From: Bryobacterales bacterium
GTDB taxonomy: Bacteria > Acidobacteriota > Terriglobia > Bryobacterales > Bryobacteraceae
Direction: 5' to 3'
NCBI GenBank assembly: GCA_003139735.1
Contig: PLGA01000123.1
Coordinates: 1 to 10,622 of the forward strand
DNA: 10,622 nucleotides
Position numbers and translations under genes: made by a program
Notes under the pieces: generated by a model
Databases searched by the model: none
Seen by the model: only the letters and a program-made list of their open reading frames with translations
What the model was told of the DNA's origin: nothing
Part shown: positions 5,981 through 10,622 of the stretch, one piece after another
Numbering within the stretch: the first letter of the stretch is position 1
Layout of the letters: each line of letters starts with the position of its first letter

Positions 5981-6703
5981 ATGCCAAATCGGGCGTTTGA
6001 TTTGCGCGCTACAGATTTCGAGTTTCGCGCCCGCTTCTGGATCATCGGCGGGTGCTTCTGGCTGGGGTTTACTCTCTACGCAACTCGGGATATGAATTTC
6101 GCGCTGGCTGTGGCGCGATGGTTGGCGGGTGCAGGTTCGGCCCACGTAAGCACTTACTCCCGCGCGATTTTGGGCTGCGGCACGGCGCTGGCCGCCACGG
6201 CGGCGCTGATCCGCTCCTGGGCGGGGGCGTACCTGCACAGTTCCGTGGTATACGACGTCAAACTGCACAGCGACCGGTTAACGGCCGACGGTCCATATCG
6301 CTACGTCCGCAATCCGCTTTACCTGGGTACGGTCCTGCTTGCCCTCGGCCTTGGGACCATGGCTTGCCGCCTTGGTTTTGCGGTCATCGTCGCTGGAATA
6401 CCCGTTATCGTGTATCGCCTGATCTTGCGTGAGGAAGCATGCCTGCTCGCATCGCAGGGCGAAAGTTACCGCGAGTACTTCAGGGCTGTCCCGCGCCTCA
6501 TACCTGCTCTGCACCCGCGCGTGCCGGTCGGCGAAGCGCGCCCCGATTGGGTGGACGGCTTCACAGGTGAGGCGTTCATGTGGGACATGGCCCTTGGCAT
6601 GGCGGCGTTCACCCTCACTCTGCGCCAAGCTTACTGGTACGTCATCGCCGGCGCCGGCTTCGCCGCCTACGCCGTCCAAGCCGTGATGCGGAGGGTCCGG
6701 TAG
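5981..6703 (+). CDS. ICMT/PEMT-like integral membrane methyltransferase
   Basis: This 240-residue membrane protein carries the signature of the isoprenylcysteine carboxyl methyltransferase / phospholipid N-methyltransferase superfamily: GPYRYVRNPLYLG at residues 104-116, then EE (151-152) and YREYFRAVPRLIP (163-175), which together form the S-adenosylmethionine site at the membrane face. Membrane segments are at about 18-34, 58-80, 117-146 (a helical hairpin) and 199-235. The C-terminal extension after residue 180 is longer than in minimal family members. Bacterial relatives methylate lipids or other small hydrophobic acceptors; the substrate here cannot be told. ATG 5981 follows GGGAGG (5971-5976) by four bases. 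It is the only intact gene in its unit, starting 39 bases after the stop of repeat copy 3. Confidence 0.85.
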   Translation: MPNRAFDLRATDFEFRARFWIIGGCFWLGFTLYATRDMNFALAVARWLAGAGSAHVSTYSRAILGCGTALAATAALIRSWAGAYLHSSVVYDVKLHSDRLTADGPYRYVRNPLYLGTVLLALGLGTMACRLGFAVIVAGIPVIVYRLILREEACLLASQGESYREYFRAVPRLIPALHPRVPVGEARPDWVDGFTGEAFMWDMALGMAAFTLTLRQAYWYVIAGAGFAAYAVQAVMRRVR

Positions 6704-6704
6704 C

Positions 6705-6742
6705 GTCACGCAGCGGGTCCGGGAGACCACAGAGGACTGACG
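6705..6742 (+). pseudogene. Possible C-terminal scrap of the dispersed small-gene family (copy 4)
   Basis: Directly after the methyltransferase stop, the frame reads VTQRVRETTED then TGA, matching the end of copy 3 (ITERVRETLD). At the base level about 20 of 24 positions agree (TCACG.AGCG.GTCCG.GAGAC). The rest of the gene is absent, replaced by the methyltransferase 3' end. The match is short and could be chance, though the strand, position in a gap and stop codon all fit. Confidence 0.35.
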
Positions 6743-6859
6743 GCGAAGATCCCTGGAGCCGGCTGATGCGGTGCGTCGGCCGCGCAGACCTGGATAGCTG
6801 GAGTGAATCCCACGTGCGCCACCATCGGCCAATGGCGGCCTGGGGTAGTATGAACACAG

Positions 6860-6875
6860 CATCGCTTTTGCGATG
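6860..6875. other. Perfect hairpin between convergent genes
   Basis: CATCGC-TTTT-GCGATG forms a six-base stem with a four-base loop in the space between the converging methyltransferase and lyase genes. It could help end transcription from either side, but there is no T-run after it on either strand. Apart from this and the copy 4 scrap, nothing else was seen in 6704-6907. Confidence 0.35.
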
Positions 6876-6907
6876 ACATGATATGGTAAGCATGTGTGCA
6901 CGCCGGA

Positions 6908-8881
6908 TTACGGCAGCTTGACGTGGTCGAACCGAACCGACGTGGTCACCGTGGGTAGCGCCGATGATACCGCGAGGCCCGCCGACAGACTTGGCCCCAT
7001 TGGGATCGCCGCTTCCCCGACCTTCACCCACGCTTCGCCATCGGGCGAAACGGAGGCCATCACAAGCGTTCCCTTACGTTCCAACCGCAGCCAATAGGGA
7101 TCCATCAAGCGGCCATAGGTCACATACGGGGCCGGGAGATTCGATCCGCTGGCCACCGTCGACGCGCTCTCGCCGGGCGCGCGTCGGACCACAAGATTCG
7201 TCTGCCAGGCGCCACGGCTGCCCGCGGGTGCGCTGAGGGAGCGCACTACCAGCAGCGACGCTTGCGGGGATCCTTCGTCGAAGCCGTCGCGGAGCATCAG
7301 GCCGAAAATGGCGGATTGTGAGGCCACCTGCGGCACGAAACGCGCGGTGATTGCGCCGTCCCCGCGCAGCGGAGTCCATGCGAAATGAAACTCATCCCTC
7401 GCTCCGCCGATGCCATGGCCGGCTCCCTCCACGGCGTACTGCTCTCCGTCGAACGCAGCCGAACCAGGCGCCGACGCTCCAATATCGAGATGCCGCCAGC
7501 CGGGGGGAAGGCCGTCGGCAATCTCGATTTCCTGCGAATCCGGACCGTTTGCAGCCGCCACCGCATAGCGGTACAGTTCACCGGGCTTGACCTCCGCGTC
7601 CAGGTACTCTGGGGATGCCAAGCCGCTCGTGATCGCGCGGAAGGTCCCTCCGGCCACGGCGCGTTTCACGGCGTAACGCGGCTTTCCACGAATAGCAACC
7701 CACGTCAGCCGAATTCCGCCGGCGGCGGCCTGCGCCACCAGTCCAGCGGGCGCGCAGGAAGCAGGCAGGTCATCCGGAGCGCGGCCGCGGGTGAACAGCA
7801 ACGTGCCGAAGCCGGTATGGTCCGCCCCTTGCGCCGCGCCCTCGGGGCGCACCGTTGCGGCCGCTTGTGCGGTAAACGGCGCGGCGAGCCCTGCGCGGTT
7901 CACGAAGTGGTTGTAAATTTCTTCATAGACCGGGCGCAGTGGACCGCGCGGCGAGATGACGCTGTGAGCATACATGCCGGTCCGGTCCAGGTCGGGCGTG
8001 AAGGGCACGTCCCGGCCGAGATTGTAGCGCGCCGTATATTCGAAACCTGCCAGCAGTCGATTGTTCGCGTAGCCATATAGGTCCAGACCCTGATGCCAGG
8101 CGATTTCCGATGCGTCGCCCAGGTGAGCCAGCCCGAGCTGGGTGTGAGCTTGATCCCGCCCGCTCTCCTGGCTCTCGCCGTTCTCGTAAATATAGTAGGT
8201 GAGGCGGCCGTCTCCTGCGCCGTTCACGTAATACCGAAGGTCGCGCTCGAACATGGCGCGGTCGTCGAGATAGACGGCCATTGCGAGCATCGTCTTTGTC
8301 GCCGCGGTATCCCAGTTGCCATTGGCGAATTCCGCGAAATCCTTCAACGCCGGATAAATGGCTTCGCGGCAGGTTTTCCCGAAGCGTTGCGCGCCGGCCT
8401 CCGGCCAACCGGCTCCGGTGTAGCGCAAGATCTCCGCCGCATTGATCATCTTGAACGGTCCCAGACCGGCCATCAAGACCGCATCCGCACCCGACACTCG
8501 CTTCAGCGTTCCGGACCACGCGTCTAGAATCTCCACGGCCGTCACCGCGTGGGCCTTGTCGCCGGTCACCGCCCAAAGAATCGCATTCTGGTAGGCGGCA
8601 TTGGCGTCCTGGTCGAATTCGCCGGAGTGAACATTGGGATTGCGGCCGATTTCCTCGAAAGGCCCGCGCATGGCGTAGTCCGCCTGCGATTGCGGATGCG
8701 AGCGGAGCTTTTCATAGCCGGCGAAAATGGGTTCCTCGCGGTTCGCCACCGCGCGCTTGATTCGTTCCAGATCCTGGCGGCTGTGCAGCAGCCCCGGGTG
8801 AACAAAAGCGAAGCGCTGCTGCGCCCGCGCTCCGGCGCAGATGGCCACGGCCGCCAGCAGCATTGCCCCAAGGGTTCTCAT
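6908..8881 (-). CDS. Secreted alginate-lyase-fold protein with FN3 and ConA-like C-terminal domains
   Basis: This 657-residue secreted protein has a signal peptide (MRTLGAMLLAAVAICAGARA, cleavage before Q21). Residues about 25-330 match the alpha/alpha-barrel alginate lyase family (PF05426): AYQNAILWAVTGDKAHA (96-112), NGNWD (187-191), ESGRDQAHTQLGLAHLGD (239-256) and AWHQGLDLYGYANNRLLAGF (261-280). N187-W190, R242 and H246 are likely active-site residues, by analogy. Residues 377-455 look like a fibronectin type III domain, and about 470-657 a concanavalin-like sandwich of the DUF1349 type, possibly for substrate binding. It should cleave a uronate-containing polysaccharide by beta-elimination; alginate itself is not proven, and glucuronan is an option. 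It follows GH31 by 14 bases, so it is co-transcribed. ATG 8914, preceded by GAGG, is an alternative start overlapping GH31, but 8881 gives the cleaner signal peptide. Confidence 0.85.
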   Translation of the reverse strand: MRTLGAMLLAAVAICAGARAQQRFAFVHPGLLHSRQDLERIKRAVANREEPIFAGYEKLRSHPQSQADYAMRGPFEEIGRNPNVHSGEFDQDANAAYQNAILWAVTGDKAHAVTAVEILDAWSGTLKRVSGADAVLMAGLGPFKMINAAEILRYTGAGWPEAGAQRFGKTCREAIYPALKDFAEFANGNWDTAATKTMLAMAVYLDDRAMFERDLRYYVNGAGDGRLTYYIYENGESQESGRDQAHTQLGLAHLGDASEIAWHQGLDLYGYANNRLLAGFEYTARYNLGRDVPFTPDLDRTGMYAHSVISPRGPLRPVYEEIYNHFVNRAGLAAPFTAQAAATVRPEGAAQGADHTGFGTLLFTRGRAPDDLPASCAPAGLVAQAAAGGIRLTWVAIRGKPRYAVKRAVAGGTFRAITSGLASPEYLDAEVKPGELYRYAVAAANGPDSQEIEIADGLPPGWRHLDIGASAPGSAAFDGEQYAVEGAGHGIGGARDEFHFAWTPLRGDGAITARFVPQVASQSAIFGLMLRDGFDEGSPQASLLVVRSLSAPAGSRGAWQTNLVVRRAPGESASTVASGSNLPAPYVTYGRLMDPYWLRLERKGTLVMASVSPDGEAWVKVGEAAIPMGPSLSAGLAVSSALPTVTTSVRFDHVKLP

Positions 8882-8895
8882 TTGGCGATCCCGTA

Positions 8896-10622
8896 TCAGC
8901 CTACAAATTTCCATTCGGCGACCTCGTAATGAGGGCCGCTTCCACTCCCGGAACGCTTCAGGGACCCTTCCCCCTGCCAGCTCAATGTCACTTCGCTGAG
9001 CGAGGGATCCCAGGTTCCGTCGTCTTCGTACAGTACTGCCTGCGCCGGACTATTGCCGTAAGCCTGCACATGAAGCCGCCAACTGGCCGCGTCCGCAGTG
9101 TGCGCCGTAACTTCGGCCAGCGGAAGAATCGAGCCTCCCTTCACGAAGAGCGGGATCTGTTCCAAGGGCACGTCGATGCGGATGCGCTGCTTGCCCGGAT
9201 ACCGCCGGCCGGTCCAAAAATCGACCCAGTCGCCCGCCGGCAAATAGACGTTGCGGGAGGCCTCGCCAGCCACCACGGGGGCCACCAATAGCGATTCGCC
9301 CATCAGATACTGATCGTCGACGGCCCAGGTCGCCGGGTCGTCGGGATAGTCCATCACAAGGGCGCGAAAAGGCGGCAATCCCTGGCGTTGATACTTGACG
9401 AAGGCGGCGTGCAAATACGGAACCAGCCGCATGCGCAGCTCCAGCACGGTGCGGCACTTCGCTTCCGCCTGCTCCCAGTCCGCAGCCAGCCGGTCGGCAT
9501 TATTGGCGGCGCGCTCCACCTGTTTCCAGGGCGGATTCTTGATGTACCAGGCGTTGATCAGCGCCATGGGCGAGAGTACGACCGACTGCAGCCGGCGAAT
9601 CAGATCCTCCGTGTCGTTGGCGTTGCGCAGTTCCGGGGTCCAGAGCAGCCCGGAGAAGCCCATGTTGACGACGCCGCGGATGAACTCCTTGTGGTCGTAA
9701 AGGTCGCTATAGAGCACGTACGGGTAGGGCGCTGCCAGCGCGCCAGAAGAGCGGACCAGTCCGTAGGTTCGCTCCTTTCGCTTATCGAACACGCTCTGCA
9801 GCGTGTCCTGATAGCGCTGCCCGAAGAGACAATGCATCTGCTCGCCGTCGGCGCCCGAAGGGAAACTCGCCAGTTCGGGCCACGACCAATTGCCGGTGAA
9901 GTCCGAGTTGTCGCACTCGTCCAGTTTGTAGCCCGAGACTCCCAGCGCAATGTGTTCCTTCTCGTGGTAGTCGGCGAAGATCCGCCGGGCTTGTGCGCCG
10001 AGAAAATCCGGCACAACTCCGCCCCAGACTTCATAATCGCCCGAATAGGGCAACAGCGCTTGGTAGATGGGCGAATCGGGGTGCGTGAAGGCGTGCTCCC
10101 ATAGGTTCAGACGATACGATTGCACCGCCAGGTCTTTCACCAGCCGCGCCGGATCGGGATATTTGCCGCTCCAGACGAAAGTGCTCGAATAGGAGTGCGT
10201 TTCCCAGCTTGCCTCGAGCCCGATCACGTCGCAGGGAATGCGGCGGTCGCGGAATTCCGCGGCGAGTTTGGTCACGTCGTCCTGCCCGTAATCGTTCTTC
10301 ACGCGATACCACACGCCCAGTCCCCATCGGGGAGGCAGTGGACCGCCGCCGGAAAACAGGTTGTATCGCTGCACCGCTTCCCGCATATGCGGGCCGCCGA
10401 AAACATACACGTCGGCGCCTTCCGCCCCGGGAATTTCCACCATCACCTCGGTCGCTTCGTTGAACCGGGAGTTCCGGTACGCCGCCGGCAGCGCATCCTG
10501 ACCGATGGCCGCGGATGATTGCGCGCCCGCGGCCTGCGCACCCTTAGGCGCCTTATTGCCGCCATAGAACGTGACATACCGCGCGGTATCCACCAGCACG
10601 CCGTAGCCGCCAGTCGTGACGT
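8896..10622 (-). CDS. Glycoside hydrolase family 31 (alpha-glycosidase type), 5' end outside window
   Basis: The frame is open to the right edge and reads VTTGGYGVLVDTARYVTFYG, internal GH31 N-domain sequence, so the true start is beyond 10622; 574 residues are visible. The barrel begins at LPPRWGLGVWYRV (95-107). Nucleophile motif GYKLDECD (230-237) gives D234; the acid/base region YPYVLYSDLYDH (299-310) offers D306. The C-terminal sandwich follows, with SLLVAPV, PLFVKGGSILPL and a final YEDDGTWD stretch. Family members release alpha-linked glucose, xylose or galactose with retention of configuration. The YSD form in place of WxGD marks a subgroup whose substrate I cannot assign. The downstream lyase gene is in the same operon, so both may act on one heteropolysaccharide. 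Cell location is unknown because the N-terminus is missing. Confidence 0.92.
   Translation of the reverse strand, partial: VTTGGYGVLVDTARYVTFYGGNKAPKGAQAAGAQSSAAIGQDALPAAYRNSRFNEATEVMVEIPGAEGADVYVFGGPHMREAVQRYNLFSGGGPLPPRWGLGVWYRVKNDYGQDDVTKLAAEFRDRRIPCDVIGLEASWETHSYSSTFVWSGKYPDPARLVKDLAVQSYRLNLWEHAFTHPDSPIYQALLPYSGDYEVWGGVVPDFLGAQARRIFADYHEKEHIALGVSGYKLDECDNSDFTGNWSWPELASFPSGADGEQMHCLFGQRYQDTLQSVFDKRKERTYGLVRSSGALAAPYPYVLYSDLYDHKEFIRGVVNMGFSGLLWTPELRNANDTEDLIRRLQSVVLSPMALINAWYIKNPPWKQVERAANNADRLAADWEQAEAKCRTVLELRMRLVPYLHAAFVKYQRQGLPPFRALVMDYPDDPATWAVDDQYLMGESLLVAPVVAGEASRNVYLPAGDWVDFWTGRRYPGKQRIRIDVPLEQIPLFVKGGSILPLAEVTAHTADAASWRLHVQAYGNSPAQAVLYEDDGTWDPSLSEVTLSWQGEGSLKRSGSGSGPHYEVAEWKFVG

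Noticed and set aside
6278..6901. 207-residue minus-strand open frame
   Set aside because: It is antisense to the methyltransferase, whose signature motifs are plain.
7385..8080. 231-residue plus-strand open frame
   Set aside because: It lies antisense inside the lyase gene, which has clear domains; the frame shows no recognisable protein.
9388..10104. 238-residue plus-strand open frame
   Set aside because: It is antisense to the GH31 catalytic domain, a shadow of codon bias.

Overview
The window is GC-rich bacterial DNA with densely packed, short operons on both strands. The protein styles (secreted GH16, GH31 and alginate-lyase-fold enzymes, DUF2157-type membrane proteins, a stand-alone ICMT-like methyltransferase, many Arg/Ala-rich open frames) suggest a soil acidobacterium of the Solibacter/Bryobacterales kind. 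This placement is an inference from gene content and style; there is no rRNA or other marker gene to prove it. No tRNA, rRNA, CRISPR array, transposase or integrase was seen.

Layout. At 1-991 (minus) there is a translationally coupled pair: a small four-helix membrane protein followed by a membrane-anchored protein with an HELAH zinc-protease motif that runs off the left edge. At 1798-2649 (minus) lies a secreted GH16 beta-glucanase with a GTG start. At 3479-5628 (plus) there is an overlapping pair of polytopic membrane proteins, a DUF2157-type protein and a larger relative with a Gly/Ser-rich tail. At 5981-6703 (plus) there is an ICMT/PEMT-like membrane methyltransferase. At 6908-10622 (minus) there is a two-gene carbohydrate operon: a GH31 glycosidase truncated by the right edge, then a secreted three-domain alginate-lyase-fold protein. 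The GH31, lyase and GH16 genes indicate extracellular or periplasmic breakdown of complex polysaccharides, probably including a beta-1,3-glucan and a uronate-containing polymer.

The most unusual signal is in the gaps. Three intergenic regions (about 1466-1660, 2788-3020 and 5661-5941) each hold a decayed copy of one small-protein gene, all on the plus strand. The shared protein runs LPLTV..C.GISATRRERIEAA.EA....AQP..AWIAADPFRGGVRVL.TG..GFER.V.FA.DE...I..RVRETL, about 90-95 residues. Every copy is broken by single-base indels, and two copies are broken at the same codons. A fourth, C-terminal scrap may lie at about 6705-6742. I do not recognise this family. It looks like a dispersed, repeatedly pseudogenised gene family that fills the spaces between operons, and it is the best candidate here for something undescribed.
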